Of a stretch of DNA of 64,000 nucleotides, positions 17,677 to 25,426 are shown piece by piece. This DNA is from Pseudomonas putida (GTDB taxonomy: Bacteria > Pseudomonadota > Gammaproteobacteria > Pseudomonadales > Pseudomonadaceae): positions 62,001 through 126,000 of the forward strand of contig NZ_JANHLC010000006.1 in NCBI RefSeq assembly GCF_028682395.1, given 5' to 3'. A program made the position numbers and the translations under genes. The notes below the pieces were generated by a model. The model was given only the letters and a program-made list of their open reading frames with translations. It was not told the origin of the DNA and searched no databases. Position 1 is the stretch's first letter. Each line of letters begins with the position of its first letter.

Positions 17677-17692
17677 GTCCGTTAAGACGATG
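17677..17692 (+). promoter_or_regulatory. Candidate operator of the steroid regulon, copy 3
   Basis: GTCCGTTAAGACGATG in the same divergent control region as copy 2, closer to the flavin reductase gene. It shares the GTCYG-N4-GACGAKG pattern with copies 1, 2 and 4. Operator function is inferred. Confidence 0.6.
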
Positions 17693-17751
17693 TACGCCGT
17701 GGCCTGCAGCCCAATACTAGGTGCACGAAATCCCACTCCATGAGGCCCGTC

Positions 17752-18735
17752 ATGGCTATGCAAAACACCAGCTTCGACCCCCAGGCTTTCCGCGCCGCGC
17801 TCGGGACCTTCACCACCGGGGTCACGATCATTACCACCCAGGCCGAGGACGGCTCGCCGGTGGGCATCACGGCCAACAGTTTCAACTCGGTCTCGCTCAA
17901 CCCGCCGTTGGTGCTCTGGAGCCTGGCGAAGAACGCCCGCAGCCTGCCGGTCTTCAGCAGCGGCCGGCACTGGAACGTGCACGTGCTGTCCACCGAGCAG
18001 GAAACCCTGTCCGGGCGCTTTGCCCGCCAGGGCGAGGACAAGTTTGCCGAAGTGGTGCTCGACAACGGCGTCAGCGAAGCCCCGCTGCTGCAGGACTGCA
18101 CGGCCCGCTTCCAGTGCCGCACCGCGTTTCAGTACGAGGGCGGCGACCATGTGATCTTCGTCGGCGAAGTGCTCGCTTTCGACCACAGTGATCGTGCGCC
18201 CCTGGCCTTCCAGAGCGGCGACTATGCCCTGGCGACCCGCAAGCCGCGCAGCGAACTGCGCCTGGCCACCACGCCACCGCCGCCGGAATGCAGCTACACC
18301 GAGGACTTGCTCGGTTACCTGCTGGGCCGCGCCCATTACCAGTGCCTCGATGCCCTGAGCCGACTGCTGAGCAACCAGCAGTTGGACGAACATGCGTTTT
18401 TTATCCTGTCGGTGCTGTGCATCCGCGACAACCTGAGCCTGGACGAGATCAATACCTTCGTCAGCTACACCGGCCATGAAGTCACGCTGGCCAGCATGCG
18501 CTTCCTGGAGCGCCAGCAATTGGTCGCTATCGAAGGCGAAACCGAGCGCCTGCGCTTTGTGCTCACTGCCGACGGACGCGAAGCCTCATTGCAACAACTG
18601 GCCCTGGCCAAGGCCGTGGAAGAAAGCATTTCAAGCAAGCTCGGCGCCAGTGATGCCCAGGCGCTCAAGGTCCTGCTCAAGCGCCTGATCGCCGTCACCG
18701 ACCCCGGCCTGCCCGACCTCTGGGCGCCGCGTTGA
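17752..18735 (+). CDS. Flavin reductase with C-terminal MarR-like domain
   Basis: The 327-residue protein has an N-terminal flavin-reductase domain (about 1-160; FTTGVTIITTQAEDGSPVGI, ITANSFNSVSLNPPLVLWSL) and a C-terminal winged-helix MarR-like domain from about 185. This is the layout of the reductase component (C1) of 4-hydroxyphenylacetate hydroxylase, where the MarR-like domain binds the aromatic substrate and switches on NADH oxidation. Here it probably feeds reduced flavin to a two-component monooxygenase such as the 3-HSA hydroxylase of steroid ring A. No oxygenase is encoded nearby. The start at 17752 follows GAGG; 17740 is possible. The stop overlaps the MFS gene. Confidence 0.85.
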   Translation: MAMQNTSFDPQAFRAALGTFTTGVTIITTQAEDGSPVGITANSFNSVSLNPPLVLWSLAKNARSLPVFSSGRHWNVHVLSTEQETLSGRFARQGEDKFAEVVLDNGVSEAPLLQDCTARFQCRTAFQYEGGDHVIFVGEVLAFDHSDRAPLAFQSGDYALATRKPRSELRLATTPPPPECSYTEDLLGYLLGRAHYQCLDALSRLLSNQQLDEHAFFILSVLCIRDNLSLDEINTFVSYTGHEVTLASMRFLERQQLVAIEGETERLRFVLTADGREASLQQLALAKAVEESISSKLGASDAQALKVLLKRLIAVTDPGLPDLWAPR

Positions 18736-20057
18736 ACGCGGCGTTACCCTCCACCCAGGTCGGCTGGCGCAGCCATGGCCTGCTGATGCTGCTGGCGGTG
18801 GTGTTTGCCGACAACTTCGTCGGCCGCCAGATCCTGGCGGTGATGATCGAGCCGGTCAAAGCCGAGTTCGGTGTGGGCGATACCGCCATGGGGCTGATTT
18901 CCGGCCTGGCCTTTGCCGCGGTCTACGCGGTGCTCGCCCTGCCGGCCGGGCGCCTGGCCGACCGCATGCCGCGGACCCGCCTGCTGGCACTGTCCTGCCT
19001 GCTATGGGCCCTGGCGACCATGGCCTGCGGCCTGGCGGGTAGCTTTGTGGTGCTGGCCATTGCGCGGATGCTGGTGGCCGTGAGCGAGTCCCCAACCACC
19101 TCGGCCTCGCTGTCGCTGATCGCCGACCTGTACCCACCGCAACGGCGCTCCTTTGCCATCAGTTGCTTTACCGCCGCGCCGACGTTTTCCTCGATTATCG
19201 GCCTGAGCATCGGCGCCTGGGTGGTCGAGCAATACGGCTGGCGCAGCGGTTTTATCGCCATTGGCCTGCCGGCACTACTGTTCAGCAGCCTGCTGGGGTT
19301 TGTGGCCAAAGATCCCGTGCGCGGGCGCTGGGACCTGAAACCCGCGCAACCGGCGCCGGTACGCCATAGCCTGATGCGCGAGGCACGCCAGCTCTGGGCC
19401 CTGCCGGCCTATCGCTGCCTGATCCTGGCGGGAGGGCTGACCACCCTGGGCTCGTATGCCGTCGGGATGTGGAACACCAGCTTTTTGGTGCGCTCCCATG
19501 GCCTATCACTGCAACATGCCGGGATCCTCGCCGGGGTGATCTGCGGCACTGCCGCAGGCTTTGGCGGGTTGTTCGCCGGCTGGCTAAGCGACCGCCTGAC
19601 CCCGCGCAATGCCCATTGGCAAATCGCGATCCCGATCATTGGGCATTTAACCGCCATCAGCGCCCTGACTACCTACCTACTGTGGCCGGCCACGCTGCTT
19701 GGCGCTCTCGCCGATGTGCCCGTCCCGACGGCGATGCTCTGGTGTGCGCTGTACAGCTTTTTTGCGGTGTGGTGGGTAGCGCCCTCCTACAACCTGGTCA
19801 CTCAACTGGTCCCGGCCAGCCGCCGAGGCACGGCCATGGCGTTGCAGACTCTTATCAGCACCGTGCTGGGGATTGGCGTCGGCCCGTTGCTGACCGGGCT
19901 GTTCAGCGACCTGCTGCAACCGCTGTTCGGCGTAGAGTCGCTGCGCTATGCCCTGCTGCTGGTCAGCCTGCCGGTGCTGGGCTCGGTGTTCCTGCTGTTT
20001 CGCACCTACCGCCATGCCGCGCCTGCGGGGTACGCCCCTGCCGGGGCTAGTGGCTGA
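18732..20057 (+). CDS. MFS transporter
   Basis: A 441-residue membrane protein with about 12 hydrophobic segments in two halves. The first half has FADNFVGRQILAVMIEPV and the MFS loop 2-3 motif GRLADRMPRTRLLALS; GLFAGWLSDRLTPRNAH is the second-half counterpart. The start is a TTG at 18732 overlapping the flavin reductase stop; ribosome-site support is weak and an internal ATG is possible. Co-transcription with a reductase under the steroid-type operators suggests uptake of a steroid acid or export of an intermediate. The substrate cannot be read from sequence. Confidence 0.8.
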   Translation: MNAALPSTQVGWRSHGLLMLLAVVFADNFVGRQILAVMIEPVKAEFGVGDTAMGLISGLAFAAVYAVLALPAGRLADRMPRTRLLALSCLLWALATMACGLAGSFVVLAIARMLVAVSESPTTSASLSLIADLYPPQRRSFAISCFTAAPTFSSIIGLSIGAWVVEQYGWRSGFIAIGLPALLFSSLLGFVAKDPVRGRWDLKPAQPAPVRHSLMREARQLWALPAYRCLILAGGLTTLGSYAVGMWNTSFLVRSHGLSLQHAGILAGVICGTAAGFGGLFAGWLSDRLTPRNAHWQIAIPIIGHLTAISALTTYLLWPATLLGALADVPVPTAMLWCALYSFFAVWWVAPSYNLVTQLVPASRRGTAMALQTLISTVLGIGVGPLLTGLFSDLLQPLFGVESLRYALLLVSLPVLGSVFLLFRTYRHAAPAGYAPAGASG

Positions 20058-20394
20058 TCATCCAGGGCCGGCCCGCGGGCTTGCCCTTGAGCGCATGGGG
20101 GTTGGTCTTGCTCGGGGCCAGCGGCTTGCTCGGCCCGCAACAACCACAGCCCTTGGGGTGGCGGCGACTTTCGGCGTACTGTTCGACGGTCTTGGGGGCA
20201 TGGGCGCTGCGCTCATTGATCTCGATGCCACGGCGGGTATTGCCGGCCATGGTGGCCAGCGCCGGGGCCGAGAGGATCACGCGCCGGGTCGGGCCGGCGC
20301 AGTGCGGGCACGCGCACGGTTCATCGCGCCGGGCCATCGGCCGTAGCACAGTGAAGTCGCCACAGTGTTCACAGTCGTATTCATAGATAGGCAT
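20047..20394 (-). CDS. fmdB: FmdB-family zinc-ribbon protein
   Basis: A 115-residue protein starting MPIYEYDCEHCGDFTVLRPM, the FmdB zinc ribbon, with CPHC as the second Cys pair and an extra CGCC cluster near the C-terminus. In Methylophilus methylotrophus FmdB is thought to regulate formamidase expression, and here the gene directly follows formamidase. The ATG at 20394 is set by the family N-terminus; the longer frame overlaps formamidase. Its end overlaps the convergent MFS gene by 11 bases. Confidence 0.88.
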   Translation of the reverse strand: MPIYEYDCEHCGDFTVLRPMARRDEPCACPHCAGPTRRVILSAPALATMAGNTRRGIEINERSAHAPKTVEQYAESRRHPKGCGCCGPSKPLAPSKTNPHALKGKPAGRPWMISH

Positions 20395-20450
20395 ATCGGC
20401 TCCTGTATGCACGGGTGGCGCCGAGCGCAATCGCCCGGCGCACGGACCGC

Positions 20451-21680
20451 CTATTTGTCCTGGGCAATCGGCAAATCGATGCTGCCATCGAGAAAGCGTG
20501 TCGGCCCGTTGGCATTGGGGTTGATATCGAACTCGAAGATTTCGGTCGGCAGCCACAGGGTCGCGCAGGCATTGGGAATATCCACCACGCCGCTGATATG
20601 CCCCTGCACCGGTGCCGACCCCAGCAGCGCATAGCCCTGGGCTGGCGAGTAACCGAACTTGGTCAGGTAGTTGATGGCGTTCAGGCAGGCCTGGCGGTAG
20701 GCAACATTGACGTCCAGGTAATGCTGCTGGCCGTTCTCGTCCACCGAGATACCTTCGAAGATCAGGTAGTTGTTATAGTTGGGCACGATGGGGCTGGGCT
20801 TGAACACCGGATTCTTGATCCCGTACTTGGCCATGCCGCCCTTGATCAGCTCGACCTTCATATGCACCCAGCCGGCCATTTCGATCGCCCCGCAAAACGT
20901 GATCTCGCCGTCGCCCTGGCTAAAGTGCAAATCGCCCACCGACAGCCCGGCACCGTCGACATACACCGGGAAAAACACCTTGGAGCCCCGGGACAAGTCC
21001 TTGATATCGCAGTTGCCGCCATGTTCGCGCGGCGGCACGGTGCGGGCGCCCGTGGCGGCAGCGCGATCACGGGCCTCGCCCTTGAGCTTGCCCATGTGGG
21101 CGGTAGCCGCCAGCGGCGGGTTGGCCAGTGGCGGCACACGGTGTGGATCGGTGTCGATCAGTTCCTGCTCACGCTTGTTCCAGTCCGCGAGCATCTTGTG
21201 GTCCGGCAGGCAGCCGATCAGGCCGGGGTGGATCAGACCGGCGAAATTGACCCCGGGAATATGTCGGGAGCTGGTGAACATGCCCTTGAAATCCCAGATG
21301 GCCTTTTGCGCCAGCGGGAAGTGATCGGTCAGGAAGCCACCGCCATTCTGTTTCGAGAAAAAGCCGTTGAAGCCCCAGAGCGAATCGGCCCGGGCACCGA
21401 TATCCAGCAGGTCGACCACCAGCAGGTCACCCGGCTCGGCGCCGTGCACGCCGACCGGCCCGGACAGGTAATGCACGGTCGACAGGTCGACATCGCGTAC
21501 ATCGCTGGCATCGTCATTATTCTTGATCGCACCGGCGGTCCAGTCATAGGTTTCGAGGATAAAGTCCTCGCCCGGCTTGACCCAGCAGGCCATCGGGATA
21601 TCCGGGTGCCAGCGGTTGTGGACCTGTTCGTTTTCAGTCACGGGCTGGTTGAGATCGACTTTGATCAGCGTTTCGGTCAT
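20451..21680 (-). CDS. fmdA: Formamidase (acetamidase/formamidase family)
   Basis: The 409-residue enzyme starts MTETLIKVDLNQPVTENEQ and carries the family signatures NRWHPDIPMACWVKPGEDF, PGVNFAGLIHPGLIGCLPD, PREHGGNCDIKDLSRGSKVF and HFSQGDGEITFCGAIEM. It hydrolyses formamide (and perhaps other short amides) to ammonia and the acid in the cytoplasm. The ATG follows AGGAG at seven bases. It lies downstream of a five-gene urea/amide-type ABC transporter and upstream of fmdB, so uptake and hydrolysis look co-regulated for nitrogen supply. Confidence 0.93.
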   Translation of the reverse strand: MTETLIKVDLNQPVTENEQVHNRWHPDIPMACWVKPGEDFILETYDWTAGAIKNNDDASDVRDVDLSTVHYLSGPVGVHGAEPGDLLVVDLLDIGARADSLWGFNGFFSKQNGGGFLTDHFPLAQKAIWDFKGMFTSSRHIPGVNFAGLIHPGLIGCLPDHKMLADWNKREQELIDTDPHRVPPLANPPLAATAHMGKLKGEARDRAAATGARTVPPREHGGNCDIKDLSRGSKVFFPVYVDGAGLSVGDLHFSQGDGEITFCGAIEMAGWVHMKVELIKGGMAKYGIKNPVFKPSPIVPNYNNYLIFEGISVDENGQQHYLDVNVAYRQACLNAINYLTKFGYSPAQGYALLGSAPVQGHISGVVDIPNACATLWLPTEIFEFDINPNANGPTRFLDGSIDLPIAQDK

Positions 21681-21789
21681 GGCAAGACTCCTGAACCTTG
21701 AGGGAGATAAGTCGGCACTGCGCCGGGGTTGAAAGCAGTGTCAGCGCGATCGGGCGCTGGGCAAATACGTTGGATGACGTAGCCGTGCC

Positions 21790-22479
21790 TCACACCGAGA
21801 GGTAGCGGCTGATGGTCGCCTCATCGACATTGGCGCGGCTTTCCTCGACCACGAACCGGCCCTTCTCGATCACCAGGAAGCGGTCGGCAATCTCCAGGGT
21901 GAACGACAGCACCTGCTCGGAGACCACGATGGTCAGATTGCGCAGGCTGCGGATCTCCTTGAGGGTGCGGGCGATGTCTTTGATGATCGACGGCTGGATG
22001 CCTTCGGTGGGCTCGTCCAGCAGCAGCACCTTGGGGTTGGTCGCCAGTGCCCGGGCAATCGCCAGTTGCTGTTGCTGCCCGCCGGAAAGGTTGCCGCCCT
22101 TGCGCGAGCGCATGTCGTAGAGCACCGGGAACAGCGCGTAGAGATCTTCCGGCACCTGGCCCCGGGCCGAGGCCGGCAGGCCAGTCTGGATATTTTCCAG
22201 CACACTCATGCCGGGAAAGATCATCCGGCCCTGGGGTACATAGGCCATGCCGTGCTCCACCCGGGCATGGGTTGGCAGGTGGCTGACTTCCACCGCGTCG
22301 ACACTGATCGTCCCGCCCCAGGCGGGCAGCACGCCCATCAGGCTTTTGAACAGGGTGCTTTTGCCCATGCCGTTGCGGCCCATCACCGCGACGATTTCGC
22401 ACTTCGCCACGTTCAGGTCGAGGTCGTGCAGGATCTGGCTCTGGGCATACCCGGATGCCAGCTGGCGGATAGTGAACAT
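21790..22479 (-). CDS. ABC transporter ATPase, urea/amide type (UrtE-like)
   Basis: A 229-residue ATPase of the LivF/UrtE branch: Walker A GRNGMGKST near residue 34, signature LSGGQQQQLAIARAL, Walker B VLLLDEPTEGIQP, and an ILHDLDLNVAKCEIVAVMGR N-terminus. It is the last of five transporter genes on the minus strand and is preceded by AAGGAG. It pairs with the UrtD-like ATPase to power uptake. Linkage to formamidase suggests amides rather than urea as substrate. Confidence 0.9.
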   Translation of the reverse strand: MFTIRQLASGYAQSQILHDLDLNVAKCEIVAVMGRNGMGKSTLFKSLMGVLPAWGGTISVDAVEVSHLPTHARVEHGMAYVPQGRMIFPGMSVLENIQTGLPASARGQVPEDLYALFPVLYDMRSRKGGNLSGGQQQQLAIARALATNPKVLLLDEPTEGIQPSIIKDIARTLKEIRSLRNLTIVVSEQVLSFTLEIADRFLVIEKGRFVVEESRANVDEATISRYLSV

Positions 22480-22489
22480 GCGGCGCTCC

Positions 22490-23248
22490 TTAGTGGCCCA
22501 GATAAACTTCGATGACTTTCGGGTTGCTCTGCACCGACTCCATGCTGCCTTCGGCCAGGACCTTGCCCTGGTGCAGCACGGTGACCTTGTGGGCGATGCT
22601 CTTGACGAACTCCATATCGTGCTCGATCACCAGGACCGACCGGCCCTGACAGATCCGCTGCAACAGCGCGGCGGTCTGGGTCCGTTCGCTGACGCTCATG
22701 CCGGCGACCGGCTCGTCGAGCATCAACAGGTCAGGGTCCTGCATCAGCAGCATGCCGATCTCCAGCCACTGCTTCTGGCCGTGGGACAAAAGCCCCGCCG
22801 GTTGCTGGAGCAGCTCGCTCAGAAAGATCTCGGCGGCCACCTCTTCCACCCGTTCGACCACGGCAGCAGTGCGCTTGAAAAACAGCGCGCCAAGCACGCC
22901 ACGGCCTTTGGGATAGGAAATTTCCAGGTTCTCGAACACGCTGAGGTTTTCGTAGATCGACGGGTTCTGGAACTTGCGCCCAACCCCCGCCCGGACAATG
23001 TCGTACTCGGCCAGGCGGGTCAGCTCGCGGCCATCGAACTGGATACTGCCGGCGGTGGCGCGGGTCTTGCCGCAGATCAGGTCGAGCACGGTGGTCTTGC
23101 CGGCGCCATTGGGGCCGATCACCACGCGCAGCTCATTGCGGTCGATGTACAGGTTGAGGTTGTCGACCGCCTTGAAGCCGTCAAAGGACACCGTCAGGCC
23201 TTCGATGGCCAGCACCGGTTTGTTCATCTCGAAGCCCACGGCGCTCAT
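22490..23248 (-). CDS. ABC transporter ATPase, urea/amide type (UrtD-like)
   Basis: A 252-residue ATPase of the LivG/UrtD branch with Walker A GPNGAGKTT, an unusual signature LSHGQKQWLEIGMLL (typical for UrtD) and Walker B LLMLDEPVAGM. The ATG at 23248 overlaps the stop of the permease gene (ATGA), which excludes the longer frame to 23443. Together with the UrtE-like ATPase it forms the motor of the transporter. Confidence 0.9.
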   Translation of the reverse strand: MSAVGFEMNKPVLAIEGLTVSFDGFKAVDNLNLYIDRNELRVVIGPNGAGKTTVLDLICGKTRATAGSIQFDGRELTRLAEYDIVRAGVGRKFQNPSIYENLSVFENLEISYPKGRGVLGALFFKRTAAVVERVEEVAAEIFLSELLQQPAGLLSHGQKQWLEIGMLLMQDPDLLMLDEPVAGMSVSERTQTAALLQRICQGRSVLVIEHDMEFVKSIAHKVTVLHQGKVLAEGSMESVQSNPKVIEVYLGH

Positions 23249-24414
23249 GGCTGTACCTCCAGGGTCTTGGCGGGCTCGGACTGCGTCGCCGCAGGTGCAG
23301 GTGCAGGAATGTTCGCCAGCGGCGCACGGCGCCGGGCGAGACGCCGCAGCCAGGGGCGCACATGGCTGTCCCAAAAGCCCGCCAGGCCATTGGGGAAGTA
23401 CATCACCACCACGATAAACAGGCCGCCCATCAGGTACAGCCACAGTTCGGGAAACGACTCGGAAAAATAGGTCTTGCCGTAGTTCACCAGCAGCGCGCCG
23501 TACACCGCGCCCAGCAGTGACATGCGCCCACCCACGGCAGCGAAAATCACCATTTCAATGGACGGCACGATGCCGACGAACGAGGGCGACATAAAGCCCA
23601 CCTGCAAGGTGAACATCGCCCCGCCAATGGCCGAGAACACGGCTGCGACGCTGTAGACGAAGATCTTGAAGCTGGCCACGTCATAGCCGGAGAACCGCAC
23701 CCGTTCTTCCTTATCGCGCATGGCCATGAGCAGACGGCCGAGCTTGGACGCGAGGATGAACTTGCCGATCACGATGCAACCCAGCAGCAAGGCCGCGTTG
23801 ATGAAATACAGCACCAGCTTGGCGCTGTCGTCGCGGATATCCCAACCGAGCAGGGTCTTGAGATCCGTGATGCCGTTGACCCCGCCGGTCAGCCCCTGCT
23901 GACCGACAATCAGCACCGTGAGGATTAACGCAATGGCCTGGGTCACGATGGAGAAATACACATCGCCCACCCGGCGCTTGAACATCGCCAGGCCGATCAC
24001 CACCGCCAACAGGGCCGGCACCGCGATCACCGCCAGCAGGGTAAAGCCAAAGCTCTGGAACGGGATCCACAAGGCCGGCAGTTCAGTGATCTGGTTCCAG
24101 TCCATAAAGTCCGGAATCCCCGGGGTCGACTGGATGGCGGTGCTTTGCGGGTCCGAGGCTTCGAGCTTGAGAAACATCGCCATGCAGTAGCCGCCAAGGC
24201 CGAAAAACACGCCCTGGCCCAGGCTGAGAATACCGCCATAGCCCCAGCAGAGTACCAAGCCGACCGCGACGAAGGCGTAGGTCAGGTATTTGCCGATCAT
24301 GCCCAGGCGCAGGGCATCCAGGCTGAGGGGAAACACCACCAGGATCAGCAGCGCGAGCAGCGCCAGACCCAGCGTGCCCTGGCGACCGCCGAGCAATTTA
24401 TCGAGAGCATTCAT
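23245..24414 (-). CDS. ABC transporter permease, urea/amide type (UrtC-like)
   Basis: A 389-residue LivM-type permease with eight to nine hydrophobic segments. GYGGILSLGQGVFFGLGGYC and GGRMSLLGAVYGALLVNYGK are family signatures. A Pro/Ala-rich cytoplasmic tail ends the protein. It forms the channel with the UrtB-like subunit. The gene is ten bases after the UrtB-like gene and overlaps the ATPase gene by four bases. Confidence 0.9.
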   Translation of the reverse strand: MNALDKLLGGRQGTLGLALLALLILVVFPLSLDALRLGMIGKYLTYAFVAVGLVLCWGYGGILSLGQGVFFGLGGYCMAMFLKLEASDPQSTAIQSTPGIPDFMDWNQITELPALWIPFQSFGFTLLAVIAVPALLAVVIGLAMFKRRVGDVYFSIVTQAIALILTVLIVGQQGLTGGVNGITDLKTLLGWDIRDDSAKLVLYFINAALLLGCIVIGKFILASKLGRLLMAMRDKEERVRFSGYDVASFKIFVYSVAAVFSAIGGAMFTLQVGFMSPSFVGIVPSIEMVIFAAVGGRMSLLGAVYGALLVNYGKTYFSESFPELWLYLMGGLFIVVVMYFPNGLAGFWDSHVRPWLRRLARRRAPLANIPAPAPAATQSEPAKTLEVQP

Positions 24415-24424
24415 AGGGCAGCCT

Positions 24425-25342
24425 CTACTTGCGGACTTTGCTGGTGAACAGGCCCTGGGGGCGCAGCATCAGGATCAGAATCACGGCGCTGAGTGTCAGC
24501 ACCTTGGCCATGGAGCCGCTCATGAAGAACTCCGAGACCGATTGCGTCTGGGCGATGGCGAAGGCCGAGGCGATCGTGCCGAACAGGCTCTGCGCGCCAC
24601 CGAACACCACCACCAGGAAGGTGTCGACGATGTACAGCGAACCGGCCGTGGGTCCGGTCGAGCCGATGGTGGTAAAGGCGGCGCCGGCCACCCCGGCAAT
24701 GCCGCAGCCGAGGGCGAAGGTCATGCGGTCGACCTTGCGGGTGTTGATCCCCACCGCGCGGCTCATCATCCGGTTCTGCACCGTGGCACGGACCTGCAGG
24801 CCCCAGCGCGAGCGGTACAGCAGCACGAAGACCGCGCCGGTCATCAGCACCGTCAGGGCCATGGTGAACACCCCGTTGCGCGGGATATCAATGGCGTCAC
24901 TCAGGCTGAACGAGCCCATCAACCACTCCGGTGGCGTGGCGCTGACTTCACGGGCGCCGAAGATCGAGCGAAAGCCCTGCTGCATGAACAACGACAGGCC
25001 CCAGGTGGCCAGCAGCGTGTCCAGCGGGCGGTTGTACAGTCGGCTGATCATGGCCCACTCGACCAGCCAGCCGACGGCGCCGGCGACCACGAACGACAAG
25101 GCGATGGCAAAGAAAAAATAGTACGGCTGCAAGGCCGGGAAATAGTCGAGGGTCAGGCTGGACAGCAGGTAGGTGGTATAGGCACCGATGGTGAGAAACT
25201 CGCCATGGGCCATGTTGATCACCCCCATCTGCCCGAAAATGATCGCCAGCCCCAGGGCCATCAGCAGCAGTACGCAGAACACGGAAAGCCCGTTGAACCC
25301 CTGCATGGCCGCGATGGCTCCAAACTCCGATAGCCATTCCAT
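24425..25342 (-). CDS. ABC transporter permease, urea/amide type (UrtB-like)
   Basis: A 305-residue LivH-type permease; MGVINMAHGEFLTIGAYTTY and TVQNRMMSRAVGINTRKVDR are characteristic of the urea/amide branch. It lacks the long N-terminal periplasmic extension seen in some proteobacterial UrtB proteins, which agrees with an amide-type rather than a dedicated urea transporter. GGAG lies nine bases before the ATG. An intercistronic hairpin separates it from the binding-protein gene. Confidence 0.88.
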   Translation of the reverse strand: MEWLSEFGAIAAMQGFNGLSVFCVLLLMALGLAIIFGQMGVINMAHGEFLTIGAYTTYLLSSLTLDYFPALQPYYFFFAIALSFVVAGAVGWLVEWAMISRLYNRPLDTLLATWGLSLFMQQGFRSIFGAREVSATPPEWLMGSFSLSDAIDIPRNGVFTMALTVLMTGAVFVLLYRSRWGLQVRATVQNRMMSRAVGINTRKVDRMTFALGCGIAGVAGAAFTTIGSTGPTAGSLYIVDTFLVVVFGGAQSLFGTIASAFAIAQTQSVSEFFMSGSMAKVLTLSAVILILMLRPQGLFTSKVRK

Positions 25343-25388
25343 GATGATGGTCTCCAGGTAAAGGAAAAAAGGTACGGCAACCTCAATG

Positions 25389-25417
25389 CCCCCCGCAGGC
25401 GTGCACCTGCAGGGGGG
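25389..25417 (-). other. Intercistronic stem-loop between binding-protein and permease genes
   Basis: CCCCCCGCAGG and CCTGCAGGGGGG pair with one bulged base around a short loop, ten bases after the binding-protein stop. Such hairpins often protect the upstream message or partly terminate, giving more binding protein than permease. That role is inferred. Confidence 0.55.
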
Positions 25418-25426
25418 ACGCAGGGT

